Below, piece after piece: positions 6,210 through 14,393 of a stretch of DNA of 20,021 nt (its first letter is position 1; every line of letters begins with the position of its first letter). Location of the stretch: NCBI GenBank assembly GCA_002693605.1, contig NZQO01000064.1, forward strand, positions 1 to 20,021. Reading direction: 5' to 3'. Both the position numbers and the translations under genes were made by a program. Origin of the DNA: Flavobacteriaceae bacterium. GTDB taxonomy: Bacteria > Bacteroidota > Bacteroidia > Flavobacteriales > Flavobacteriaceae. The notes beneath the pieces were generated by a model. It searched no databases and was not told the origin of the DNA. It saw only the letters and a program-made list of their open reading frames with translations.

Positions 6210-7613
6210 ATGAAAAAACGCTCAATTCTTGCCTTGCTCTTTTTGGCCACCTTGTTTACATCCTGTTTCGAGGACAATGACGACAACCTACAGATGGCAA
6301 CGGTTCTGGAAATTCAGGACTTCATTTATCGCGGCCTCAACTATTACTATTTGTACAAGGGTGAAACGCCAGAGCTAGCAAACGATGCGTTTGCCAATCA
6401 GGAAGATTTAAACGGATTTCTCGATAATTTTGAATCGCCCGAAACGCTTTTCGACTACTTGCTAGCACCCCAGGACCGCTTCAGCATACTTGTTGACGAT
6501 TATATTTCCCTCGAAAATTCGCTGAGCGGGGTTAGCGAGAACAATGGAATGGAGTACGGGCTAGTTCTTTATCCCGATGGCAGTGGCCGGGTATTTGGCT
6601 ACGTACGCTATGTATTGCCAAACAGTGATGCCTCTGCGGCCGGATTGGAACGGGGGGTTATCTTCAACACGGTAGACGGGGTACAGCTTACCGAAAACAA
6701 CCTTTCGCAATTGCTCTCTCCAACCTCCTATACCATCGGTTTGGCGACCTTTAATGGTCAAGATATTCAACCTACCGGCCAAAGTGTGCCACTTATCAAG
6801 GAACAGTATACAGAAAATCCCGTCTACATTGCTAAAACTCTTAACGTTTCTGGACGGAAAATAGGCTACTTAATGTACAATGCGTTTACGCGCAGCTTCG
6901 ACCCACAGTTAAATGCCGCCTTTGCGCAGTTCAAGGCCGATGGGGTTACCGATGTTATCTTGGACCTCCGCTACAATGGCGGCGGGTCTGTGGAAACGGC
7001 CAAGGATCTATCCAGTATGGTAACCGGGCAATTTACCGATCAATTGTTCTATAGCGAGATTTGGAATGATGACCGTCAGGAAAATTTTGCCGAAGATGCC
7101 TTTTTCGACAATCGAATTAGCACCGGCGAGGCCATCAACAGCCTGAACCTAACTCAAGTTTACATAATTACCACCCAGCGAACCGCATCGGCAAGCGAGT
7201 TGGTGCTAAATGGATTGGACCCATATATTGGCGTGACCCAAGTTGGCACCACCACCACCGGAAAATTCCAGGCGTCCTTTATTCTGTACGATGCACCCGC
7301 CCCAGGATTTGCAAGAGACCTGGCAAACCCCACGCATACCTACGCAATGTTGCCGCTCGTCTTTAAAACGGCGAACGCCAATGGGGTAACCGACTTCATA
7401 AATGGACTGCCGCCAGATGTAGTTATTTCTGAAGATTACAGCAACCTGGGCACCTTAGGCGATACCGAGGAACCGCTATTGGCGGCTACCCTAAACCAAA
7501 TCGTGCCGACACCCAGCCCCGCCCCCCTATGGAAACCCAGTATACCATTGGAAGAAATTTCGTGTAGTAATGCGCTCGATCCTCTCGATGGAATTATGAT
7601 TGCCGAGCAATAG
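6210..7613 (+). CDS. S41-family peptidase lipoprotein with PDZ domain
   Basis: A 467-residue protein if started at the ATG at 6210. The frame is open to 6090, but only this start gives a lipoprotein signal (MKKRSILALLFLATLFTSC, lipidated Cys19, then FEDNDD). An N-terminal helical region (30-110) precedes a PDZ-like segment at about 117-185, then the S41 core: VILDLRYNGGGS (249-260) and TASASE (325-330). S327 and K352 (in GTTTTGK) are 25 residues apart, as in the catalytic Ser-Lys pair of tail-specific proteases. It would act in the periplasm or on the cell surface as a processing or housekeeping protease; substrate unknown. It is divergent from the ECF sigma gene and could belong to its regulon. 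Confidence 0.9.
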   Translation: MKKRSILALLFLATLFTSCFEDNDDNLQMATVLEIQDFIYRGLNYYYLYKGETPELANDAFANQEDLNGFLDNFESPETLFDYLLAPQDRFSILVDDYISLENSLSGVSENNGMEYGLVLYPDGSGRVFGYVRYVLPNSDASAAGLERGVIFNTVDGVQLTENNLSQLLSPTSYTIGLATFNGQDIQPTGQSVPLIKEQYTENPVYIAKTLNVSGRKIGYLMYNAFTRSFDPQLNAAFAQFKADGVTDVILDLRYNGGGSVETAKDLSSMVTGQFTDQLFYSEIWNDDRQENFAEDAFFDNRISTGEAINSLNLTQVYIITTQRTASASELVLNGLDPYIGVTQVGTTTTGKFQASFILYDAPAPGFARDLANPTHTYAMLPLVFKTANANGVTDFINGLPPDVVISEDYSNLGTLGDTEEPLLAATLNQIVPTPSPAPLWKPSIPLEEISCSNALDPLDGIMIAEQ

Positions 7614-7648
7614 AAAAATCCCGAGCCACGACACTCGGGATTTTTTTT
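7614..7648. terminator. Bidirectional terminator between the S41 peptidase and btuB genes
   Basis: ATCCCGAG (7618-7625) pairs with CTCGGGAT (7634-7641) around an 8-base loop. The stem is flanked by five A on the left and a run of eight T on the right (7641-7648), extending the pairing with A-T pairs. The plus-strand reading, a GC-rich stem with a T8 tail, is a strong intrinsic terminator for the peptidase gene. The A run serves as a T tract for the minus-strand btuB transcript. Confidence 0.9.
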
Positions 7649-7664
7649 CTTCTGAAGAATGCTA

Positions 7665-9590
7665 CTAAAAATTAAGCGAAAAGCCCACGCGCGCATTTCG
7701 ACCCTGGGTCTCGTACCGGAATAGTTCTTCGTAGTCCTCATTCAGCAGGTTCGATACCCCCGCGAAAATATTCAATACTTCAGAAATTTTCCTGTTTATT
7801 GTGAGCTCCAACAAATTGAAGGAACCTAGCGTTACCGTTTCGCTCATAAAAGTGGTGGGGCTAAAAAAGCGGTCTTCCCGATCGCCTACATACTGGTACG
7901 CCAGGCCAAAAGTAGTTGCCTTGTTCAATTGGTAGCCTACCGTAGCGTTTACCTTGTGCTCTGGAATGCGCAGCGCGAACCTCTCCTCTGCCTGCGTGTT
8001 GGTATAATTTGCGGTTAGTTGCCATTGGGTTCCGAAACGCTTGAAAACTTCAACCTCTACGCCACTGTTCTCAAAAGTCTCGTCGATATTCTGATATTGG
8101 GAGATAAAAAGGTCTGGGTTTACGGTGACGAAATCTACATAATTCGTTTCCTTGCGGTTAAAATAAACGGCGCTTAGGCGAAAATCGGTTCCGTTGGTGA
8201 ACTCCACACCTCCCTCCAACGTACGGTTTTCCTCGGGCAAGAGCGACTCGTTTCCGTACAATGGATCGTAAAGTTGATACAAGGAGGGCGTTATGTAGGC
8301 CGTGCTGAGACTTGCCAATACCTTCAAGAGGCCAGCGCCCAGCTCAAAAGTATAGGACGGATTTACGTTGTATACCAAATGGGTGTCGTAGGCGCTATGG
8401 TTGTTCAGTCTAGCCCCTGCATTGACGGTGAGACCGAATTCGGAAATGTACACGACATTCACATACGGATCGATGATCTCAAATTTGGCGGTGTCCTCGC
8501 TAACATCCTGTGCAAAATCGGTCGCGCCAAACGGAATGGTAAACGAGTTGAAACTGCTGAAATTTCCGTTCAGGCCAATAAGCACGTTCAAATTTTTGAG
8601 GATACGATGATTTAGATAGGTATCGAAAGTATATGCCCTGCTATCAAATTTTGACGGGAACCCTGAAATTATCTCTCGCTCAATCCACGTAAAGGCGTCA
8701 TTGAAAACGTAGGTGCCGTTGCGGTATTTCCATTCAAACCGCCCACCGGTCTTCAACTGGTCGGTAATGCTTAGGTGATCGGCATCGGTATAATCGAAAT
8801 TATCGAAGCCTGCCTTAAACTTATTGAAACTGAAAAACTGCGAGAACGAGATATCTTCGGTAAAGTGATACCCCAAATTAATACGCCCATCATAACGATT
8901 GAAAATATCTGCCTCGAAATCGGCCTCCCCGTCGGGTGCCTCAATGGCAGATAGCCCGTCGGTATAAGTATTTGAAAACTGCGTATGGTAAAAGAAGTTG
9001 CCAAGAGTGCCGTTAACACTCGCTGCGTTAGACATTGTAGCAATTTGGTAATCGTTCTCGCTAGCCGATTGGTTGCTTCCCAATACCGAGGTAAACGTTG
9101 CCGCAATAGGGGCCGCTGCCGCCTTTTTGGTGGTAATGCTAATTACGGCGGCGGCGGCGCCACTTCCGTACAACACGCTACTGGCACCCTTAATAATTTC
9201 GATTTCGGCGACCGTGGCGATGGGAACCAAGCGTAAATCGTAATCATTCGCAATTTGGGAGGGATCGTTCATCTGCACCCCATCAACCATAATTACCACC
9301 TGCCGGTTGCGACCGCCACGCACGTAGTACGCCAAATTTTGACCGGCATTGCTGCGGGCGCCATTAATTTCTATGCCCGAAACTTCGTTCAGTACCTCGG
9401 CGACAGATTTCCCCACGTTTCTATCCAAGATGTCTGATGTGATTTTCGTAACCACCTTGCCGCTATTTTTGCGGGCAATGGGCACCTTGGTGTCTATAAC
9501 CACAGAGTCCAACACCTCTGGGGCGGTTTGTTGTGCGTGGGTTACGCCCCAAGCACCAAGGCAAATTGCAAAAAATGTAATTTTTTTCAT
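7665..9590 (-). CDS. btuB: BtuB-like TonB-dependent outer-membrane receptor (cobalamin)
   Basis: A 641-residue receptor. Residues 1-19 are a type I signal peptide (ends in THAQ). A short TonB-box region (EVLDSVVIDT) is followed by the plug domain (about 40-155), which includes VVIMVDGVQMNDP and EIIKGASSVLYGSGAAAAVISI. The rest is a beta-barrel of alternating aromatic strands that ends in Phe (VGFSLNF), the signal for barrel assembly. Length is close to E. coli BtuB (about 614) and much shorter than SusC proteins. It lacks the carboxypeptidase-like N-terminal domain common in Bacteroidota receptors. Substrate assignment as vitamin B12 comes from the cobalamin riboswitch in its leader and from the divergent transporter genes; the protein alone would fit other small ligands. 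Confidence 0.92.
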   Translation of the reverse strand: MKKITFFAICLGAWGVTHAQQTAPEVLDSVVIDTKVPIARKNSGKVVTKITSDILDRNVGKSVAEVLNEVSGIEINGARSNAGQNLAYYVRGGRNRQVVIMVDGVQMNDPSQIANDYDLRLVPIATVAEIEIIKGASSVLYGSGAAAAVISITTKKAAAAPIAATFTSVLGSNQSASENDYQIATMSNAASVNGTLGNFFYHTQFSNTYTDGLSAIEAPDGEADFEADIFNRYDGRINLGYHFTEDISFSQFFSFNKFKAGFDNFDYTDADHLSITDQLKTGGRFEWKYRNGTYVFNDAFTWIEREIISGFPSKFDSRAYTFDTYLNHRILKNLNVLIGLNGNFSSFNSFTIPFGATDFAQDVSEDTAKFEIIDPYVNVVYISEFGLTVNAGARLNNHSAYDTHLVYNVNPSYTFELGAGLLKVLASLSTAYITPSLYQLYDPLYGNESLLPEENRTLEGGVEFTNGTDFRLSAVYFNRKETNYVDFVTVNPDLFISQYQNIDETFENSGVEVEVFKRFGTQWQLTANYTNTQAEERFALRIPEHKVNATVGYQLNKATTFGLAYQYVGDREDRFFSPTTFMSETVTLGSFNLLELTINRKISEVLNIFAGVSNLLNEDYEELFRYETQGRNARVGFSLNF

Positions 9591-9717
9591 TTTAAAAAGG
9601 TTTAAAACGAAATAGAAGGAAGAGGTAGCAAGAGCATTTCAAGTTTGAAAAAACCGACAACCCGATACTACGCAATCTCAACTTTTATCCCGAAAGTTTG
9701 ATATTAATTTTTGAAAC

Positions 9718-9890
9718 GTGGCAGGTCTCCTGGCTCGCCCTCGTGTGCACCTTCCCGTTCAAGAAAATTGAACAGTGGTTTGAAGTGGCACAAAACCACC
9801 CTTGCAGATGGTTCGGCTTACAGTTGCGGGAACAGCTTCGGTTTCTCACCGAATTCCCTTTTCAGTGCGTGTTGCACACCAAATTTCAGT
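9718..9890 (-). ncRNA. Cobalamin riboswitch in the btuB leader
   Basis: Read on the minus strand, the segment shows the conserved parts of the B12 aptamer in order: GGTGAGAAACCG (9850-9839), CCGCAACTGTAA (9829-9818), GCCACTT (9789-9783), ACCACTG (9779-9773), GGGAAGG (9756-9750), and the B12 box AGCCAGGAGACCTGCC (9735-9720). It binds adenosylcobalamin or a related form and lowers expression of the downstream gene. The btuB ATG is at 9590, leaving about 130 bases for the expression platform. I see no terminator with a T run there, only a short CAAACTTT/AAAGTTG pairing near 9680-9700, so control is more likely at translation start. The outer ends are approximate. Confidence 0.96.
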
Positions 9891-9892
9891 CG

Positions 9893-9925
9893 CGAAGATA
9901 CTTTTTTATTCGAAGAAAATAGAAA
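9893..9925 (-). promoter_or_regulatory. btuB: Predicted promoter of the riboswitch-btuB transcript
   Basis: On the minus strand TTTC (9925-9922) is followed after 21 bases by TATCTTCG (9900-9893), a 7 of 8 match to the -7 consensus TAnnTTTG. The expected transcription start near 9889 falls right at the first paired segment of the cobalamin aptamer, which supports the assignment. Confidence 0.5.
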
Positions 9926-9982
9926 TTCCAAAAAATTTCCGCCTCCAAAAGACAGTGCCAATTTTTCTTTCGAACAAAATTC

Positions 9983-10014
9983 TTGTGGTGAATGTGGTTT
10001 AAGTCCTATTTTTG
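9983..10014 (+). promoter_or_regulatory. Predicted promoter of the btuFCD operon, abutting the start codon
   Basis: TTG (9983-9985), 21 bases, then TATTTTTG (10007-10014): an exact match to the Bacteroidota consensus and spacing. With transcription starting about 4-7 bases after the -7 element, the mRNA would begin at or next to the ATG at 10018, so it would be leaderless. No B12 box is visible between the aptamer and this start. The rest of the 9591-10017 intergenic stretch holds the riboswitch, its platform and the btuB promoter. Confidence 0.6.
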
Positions 10015-10017
10015 GGG

Positions 10018-11151
10018 ATGCGAAAATTACTTCTCCTTACCCTATCCATTTTCATCGTGGCATGTACCTCAAACTCAAAGAACGCGAGCGAGGAAGCGAG
10101 TGAGAAAGCTAAGAAGAGCATCGAATATGCCAGTGGTTTCACGATCGAGGACCGTTCCGGTTACCAGGTTCTCACCATTACCAACCCTTGGCCCGGCGCA
10201 GAAACCCAATTTCGGTATGCCCTGGTTTCAGACTCTGCAGATTTTGATATTGACGAACAATTTGATGCCATCGTAAAGGTTCCCGTTTCCAACCTCGTAG
10301 TAACCTCGACCACCCACATTCCGTCGCTGGATATGCTGGGGGTTTCCAATTCAGTCTCGGGCTTCCCAAACCTCGATTATATTTCTTCGGAAGTAATGCG
10401 GAAACGTGTCGCCCAGGGTCTCGTGACCGAACTGGGAAAAAACGAATCGATCAATACCGAAGTTCTCATTGAACTAGCGCCCGATGCCGTTATAACCTTC
10501 GCGGTGGAAGGGAGCAATAAAACGGTAAAGACCATTCAGAAAACAGGTATTCCCGTACTGTACAACGCCGATTGGACCGAGACCCACCCATTGGGCAAGG
10601 CAGAATGGATCAAATTTTTCGGAGCCTTGTTCCAGAAGAATGAAGAGGCAGATAGTATTTTCAGGACCATAGAAAAAAATTACCAGAACGCTAAAAAACT
10701 TGCCGCGACCGCACCGCAACGCCCCACGGTACTAAGCGGCGCAATGTACAAGGACGTGTGGTACCTTCCACAGGGCGATAGCTGGGCTGCCCAATTTATT
10801 GATGATGCCAATGCAAACTATCTTTGGGCAGGCACCAAGGGAACCGGAAGTCTATCCCTAAACCTCGAATCGGTGCTTGAAAAGGGAAAAACCGCCGACT
10901 TTTGGATCGCCCCCGGGCAGTTCGAAAGTTTGCGACAGCTTCAGGAAGCCCACCCGGTATACGGTCAGTTTAATGCCTTTCAGGAGCAAAACGTATACAA
11001 TTATACCTTCCGGAAGGGACCTACGGGCGGCGTAATCTATTACGAGCTCGCTCCTAACCGGCCCGATTTGGTAATGAAGGACCTCATTGCCATTTTCCAT
11101 CCGCAGCTGTTACCATCGCACGACTTGTATTTTTTCAGTATCTTAAAATAA
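10018..11151 (+). CDS. btuF: Cobalamin/siderophore-type ABC transporter substrate-binding lipoprotein (BtuF-like)
   Basis: A 377-residue lipoprotein; the ATG at 10018 gives MRKLLLLTLSIFIVAC, with lipidated Cys16. A TTG six bases upstream is in frame but falls in the predicted -7 element. The mature part has the two-lobe layout of periplasmic-binding proteins of the Peripla_BP_2 type: an N-terminal lobe with VPVSNLVVTSTTHIPSLDMLG and INTEVLIELAPDAVITF, a long linking helix near 200-230 (KFFGALFQKNEEADSIF), and a C-terminal lobe with PTVLSGAMYKDVWYLP. It would hold cobalamin in the periplasm and deliver it to the permease. Its stop overlaps the permease ATG by one base. The family also contains iron-chelate binders; cobalamin is chosen because of the adjacent btuB with riboswitch. 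Confidence 0.88.
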   Translation: MRKLLLLTLSIFIVACTSNSKNASEEASEKAKKSIEYASGFTIEDRSGYQVLTITNPWPGAETQFRYALVSDSADFDIDEQFDAIVKVPVSNLVVTSTTHIPSLDMLGVSNSVSGFPNLDYISSEVMRKRVAQGLVTELGKNESINTEVLIELAPDAVITFAVEGSNKTVKTIQKTGIPVLYNADWTETHPLGKAEWIKFFGALFQKNEEADSIFRTIEKNYQNAKKLAATAPQRPTVLSGAMYKDVWYLPQGDSWAAQFIDDANANYLWAGTKGTGSLSLNLESVLEKGKTADFWIAPGQFESLRQLQEAHPVYGQFNAFQEQNVYNYTFRKGPTGGVIYYELAPNRPDLVMKDLIAIFHPQLLPSHDLYFFSILK

Positions 11152-12182
11152 TGCAGGCTACGACGACATATAAAAAAGCATTTATTGTACTTACGCTGCT
11201 TTTTCTGTTGTCATTTTTGCTAAATGTTAGCCTTGGTTCGGTCTCCGTGCCATTCGATGCGGTAATTTCTGCCCTGGTGGGAGGTGATGTGGCGAAGGAA
11301 ACGTGGCGGTTTATCATACTTGAATATCGATTGCCAAAAGCCATAACCGCTATTTTGGCAGGGGGCGGTCTCGCAGTATCAGGATTGTTGATGCAGACAT
11401 TGTTTAGAAATCCGTTAGCGGGGCCATTCGTACTGGGGTTATCGAGTGGAGCCAGTTTGGGCGTAGCCATGGTAATACTTGGCGCGGGCGCCTTTGGCGG
11501 ATTTTTCGGCGGCACATTGGTAAGCCAGTGGAGCTTGGTGGTTGCATCTGCCCTAGGTAGCTTTTTGGTGCTGCTCGCAGTACTGGCAGTTACGCTGCGG
11601 GTCAAGGATACAATGGCCATTCTCATTATTGGGTTAATGTTCGGAAGCGTTACCGCGGCCGTGGTAGCGGTCCTTTCCTATTTCAGCAATGCCGAACAGC
11701 TTCAGCAATATGTGTTTTGGAGCTTTGGAAGCTTGGGAAATCAGTCGTGGCCAGGGGTTTCCATTCTTACCGCTTGCAGCATTATCGGTATTTCAATCAG
11801 CTTCTCTTGTGTAAAGTCGCTAAACGCACTGTTGCTAGGCGAAAACTACGCCAAGAGTATGGGGCTCCAAATAAAGCGAACCACCTTGGGAATCATTCTG
11901 GCCACTAGTATTCTGGCCGGAAGTATCACTGCCTTTGCCGGACCCATTGCCTTCGTGGGCTTGGCCGTGCCGCATATAACCCGTCAATATTTCAAAACTG
12001 CCAATCATTTGGTACTGCTTCCGGCTGTGCTCCTATGTGGGGCTGTGTTGCTATTGTTGTGCGATACCGTGGCACAGTTGCCCAGCAGTGAATATACCTT
12101 ACCCATTAACGCTATTACGTCCCTTATTGGAGCGCCCGTAGTAATCTGGCTGTTGGTGAGAAAACGAAAACTGTTCTTTTAG
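11151..12182 (+). CDS. btuC: FecCD-family ABC transporter permease (BtuC-like)
   Basis: A 343-residue inner-membrane protein with about nine or ten hydrophobic segments, the usual size and topology for BtuC/FecCD permeases. Typical sequences are RLPKAITAILAGGGLAVSGLLMQTLFRNPLAGP (about 64-96), GLSSGASLGV (about 99-108), the stretch FAGPIAFVGLAVPHITR (about 262-278) that faces the ATPase, and a final ITSLIGAPVVIWLL segment. It starts on the ATG overlapping the btuF stop (TAATG) and ends in TAG, whose G begins the next gene, so all three products are made from one coupled mRNA. Two copies form the channel for cobalamin import. Confidence 0.93.
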   Translation: MQATTTYKKAFIVLTLLFLLSFLLNVSLGSVSVPFDAVISALVGGDVAKETWRFIILEYRLPKAITAILAGGGLAVSGLLMQTLFRNPLAGPFVLGLSSGASLGVAMVILGAGAFGGFFGGTLVSQWSLVVASALGSFLVLLAVLAVTLRVKDTMAILIIGLMFGSVTAAVVAVLSYFSNAEQLQQYVFWSFGSLGNQSWPGVSILTACSIIGISISFSCVKSLNALLLGENYAKSMGLQIKRTTLGIILATSILAGSITAFAGPIAFVGLAVPHITRQYFKTANHLVLLPAVLLCGAVLLLLCDTVAQLPSSEYTLPINAITSLIGAPVVIWLLVRKRKLFF

Positions 12183-12976
12183 TGAAGCTGAAAAATGAAC
12201 ATAGCGTCCTAACGGCTAAAGATCTCAGCATCGGCTATCCGAAGAAAAGTGAGAATACACTAGTAGCATCGCAAATATCCTTCTCGCTTCCGCAAGGTTC
12301 GCTCACGGGATTGGTGGGCGCAAACGGTATTGGAAAATCGACCCTGCTCCGTACCCTCACGGGAATGCAGTCCCCATTATCGGGTAGCGTTCAGCTTGGG
12401 GAAAGTGACATTACGTCCTTCACGCCCTTTCAGCTGGCCAACCAATTAAGCGTGGTACTTACGGAGCCCCCGGCTTCCAAAAACCTAAGCGTTATTGAGC
12501 TGATTTCCCTGGGCAGACAGCCCTATACCAATTGGCTCGGCACGCTAAGCACTACCGATAAAAAGGCCGTGTTAGATGCTATGGAGGCCACCGAGACCCG
12601 AGCATTGGCACATCGAAAATGCTTCGAGCTGAGCGACGGTCAACTGCAGCGCGTGGCGATAGCGCGGGCACTCGCGCAGGACACCCCCATCATCATCCTA
12701 GACGAACCCACCACGCATCTCGATCTGTACCACCGTGCCTATGTACTGAAGTTATTGAAAAAGCTCGCGTCCGAAAAAAAGAAGACGATTCTCTTCTCCA
12801 CCCACGAAATTGACCTCGCCATTCAGCTAACAGACACCTTGCTCGTAATGGCACCGGGAGGTACTTTTTTCGGGGAGCCCTGCCAGCTTATCGAGCAAGG
12901 ACTTTTCGATGGGTTATTTCCGAAGGAAACCATTCATTTTGATAAAAAAACAGTACGATTTTCAATCAAGAAATAG
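12182..12976 (+). CDS. btuD: ABC transporter ATP-binding protein (BtuD-like)
   Basis: A 264-residue ATPase. Walker A is GANGIGKST (46-54), the signature is LSDGQLQRVAIARAL (150-164, with Asp for the usual second Gly of LSGGQ), Walker B is IIILDEPTTHLD (170-181), and the H-loop is STHE (His208). The Q-loop position reads VVLTEPPAS, so the Gln common in other ABC ATPases seems to be replaced by Thr; I believe related Bacteroidota FecE-type proteins share this. The start is a GTG at 12182 within TAGTG; no in-frame ATG exists nearby. It powers the BtuC channel from the cytoplasmic side. It is the last gene of the operon; 85 bases follow before rmuC. Confidence 0.93.
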   Translation: MKLKNEHSVLTAKDLSIGYPKKSENTLVASQISFSLPQGSLTGLVGANGIGKSTLLRTLTGMQSPLSGSVQLGESDITSFTPFQLANQLSVVLTEPPASKNLSVIELISLGRQPYTNWLGTLSTTDKKAVLDAMEATETRALAHRKCFELSDGQLQRVAIARALAQDTPIIILDEPTTHLDLYHRAYVLKLLKKLASEKKKTILFSTHEIDLAIQLTDTLLVMAPGGTFFGEPCQLIEQGLFDGLFPKETIHFDKKTVRFSIKK

Positions 12977-13008
12977 GCTTGGCACTTTCTTAATTGAAGA
13001 TGTATAAC

Positions 13009-13016
13009 TACTTTTG
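13009..13016 (+). promoter_or_regulatory. rmuC: Predicted -7 element for rmuC
   Basis: TACTTTTG is an exact TAnnTTTG match. A -33 TTG at the right distance is not clear: TTG occurs 12 and 27 bases upstream. Transcription from about 13020 would exclude the in-frame TTG at 13014 as a start and favour the GTG at 13062. Confidence 0.4.
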
Positions 13017-13061
13017 GAAAGCGGTCTTCCCCACCGAAATATCCATTCAAAACTGAACTTC

Positions 13062-14393
13062 GTGAACGAAACTTTCTTATTTCTAGTGTTAGCGGCCGTA
13101 TGCCTACTCATCGGCGCATACATCGGCAATCTATTTGCCCGTTTAAAGCAAAAGTCGGAAACCGGCAAACTCGAGGAACGCATCGAACTGTTAAGGCAAC
13201 AAGAGGAAAAGCTGAGCGAGCGCTACGATGTGGTTGCCAGCGAACGTGAGGCGATACGGAAGGAAAAGGACTTACTAAATAACGAATTGGTGAGGCGCAA
13301 TGCCGAGTTTGAAAACCTGATGGAAAAGAACTTGGAACATAAGGCCGAGGTAGAGAAAATACAGGAAAAATTTTCGAAGGAATTTGAGAACTTGGCAAAT
13401 AAGATATTGGACGAAAAGTCGAATAAATTTACCAAGCAGAACAAGGAGAGCTTGGAAATATTGTTGAACCCGCTTCAGGAGAAGATTAAGACCTTCGAAA
13501 AACGCGTAGAAGACACCAATAAGGAGAGCGTGGGCAGGCACGGTGAACTGCGCGAGCAAATCAAGCAACTTTCTGCCCTAAACCAACAAATGAGCAAGGA
13601 TGCCGATAACCTCACCAAGGCCTTAAAGGGCGATAGCAAGATGCAGGGAAATTGGGGCGAATTGATTTTAACGCGAATCCTGGAGAAATCTGGCCTGGAG
13701 CGAGACCGGGAATACACGCTTCAGGATAGCCATACCACCCCCGATGGCAAACGGCTTCAAACCGATGTGCTCATCCACTTGCCCGACGGTAAGAAAATGA
13801 TCATCGATAGCAAGGTATCCCTTACGCATTTCGAACGCTTTGTTTCCGAAGAAGATGAAAGCCAAAAGGAAATACACCTTAAGCAACATATCGCTTCCAT
13901 TAAGCGGCACGTAGACCAGCTTAGCGGCAAGAAGTACCAATACCTTTTGGAGGAAAGTCCCGATACGGTATTTATGTTCGTACCCATTGAGCCTGCGTTT
14001 GCCATCGCCTCGGCGCACGAACCAAATTTATACGAATTGGCGTTCGATAAGCAGGTGATTATCGTTACACCGGCCACCCTACTCGCCGCCTTGCGTCTGG
14101 TCGAAAATCTGTGGCAAAACGATAGACAGCGGCAAAATGCGCTCGAAATTGCCACGCAGGCCGGGGCATTGTATGATAGTTTTACCAATTTGACCGATGA
14201 ACTCATTAAAGTTGGAAAGCAAATCGGGACCGTTCAAAACAGTTATGAAAGTGCGATGAAAAAACTAACTGGAAAGGGAAATCTCGTGCGCCGGGTGGAA
14301 AAACTTAAAAAATTGGGCGCAAAGGCCAGCAAGAACCTCGATGCGAAATTGCTAAACCGTGCAGAGGAAGAGGATATAGAGATAGAGGAATAA
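13062..14393 (+). CDS. rmuC: DNA recombination protein RmuC
   Basis: A 443-residue protein from the GTG at 13062 (MNETFLFLVLAAVCLLIGAYIG), which places a membrane anchor at the very N-terminus. The frame is open from a TTG at 13014, but those 16 residues are polar and overlap the likely promoter. After the anchor comes a long coiled coil (about 25-190, rich in Glu/Lys heptads) and then the RmuC nuclease-like domain (about 195-390), with GNWGELILTRILEKSG, a DVLIHLPDGKKMIIDSKVSLTHFE strand-loop typical of PD-(D/E)XK-type folds, and VIIVTPATLLAALRLVENLW. RmuC limits inversions at short inverted repeats in E. coli; its biochemical activity is not firmly known. The C-terminus is acidic (AEEEDIEIEE). 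Confidence 0.94.
   Translation: MNETFLFLVLAAVCLLIGAYIGNLFARLKQKSETGKLEERIELLRQQEEKLSERYDVVASEREAIRKEKDLLNNELVRRNAEFENLMEKNLEHKAEVEKIQEKFSKEFENLANKILDEKSNKFTKQNKESLEILLNPLQEKIKTFEKRVEDTNKESVGRHGELREQIKQLSALNQQMSKDADNLTKALKGDSKMQGNWGELILTRILEKSGLERDREYTLQDSHTTPDGKRLQTDVLIHLPDGKKMIIDSKVSLTHFERFVSEEDESQKEIHLKQHIASIKRHVDQLSGKKYQYLLEESPDTVFMFVPIEPAFAIASAHEPNLYELAFDKQVIIVTPATLLAALRLVENLWQNDRQRQNALEIATQAGALYDSFTNLTDELIKVGKQIGTVQNSYESAMKKLTGKGNLVRRVEKLKKLGAKASKNLDAKLLNRAEEEDIEIEE

Noticed and set aside
9698..10103. Several plus-strand frames across the btuB leader
   Set aside because: They cover the cobalamin aptamer, whose conserved RNA elements explain the sequence on the minus strand, and the start of btuF in other frames.
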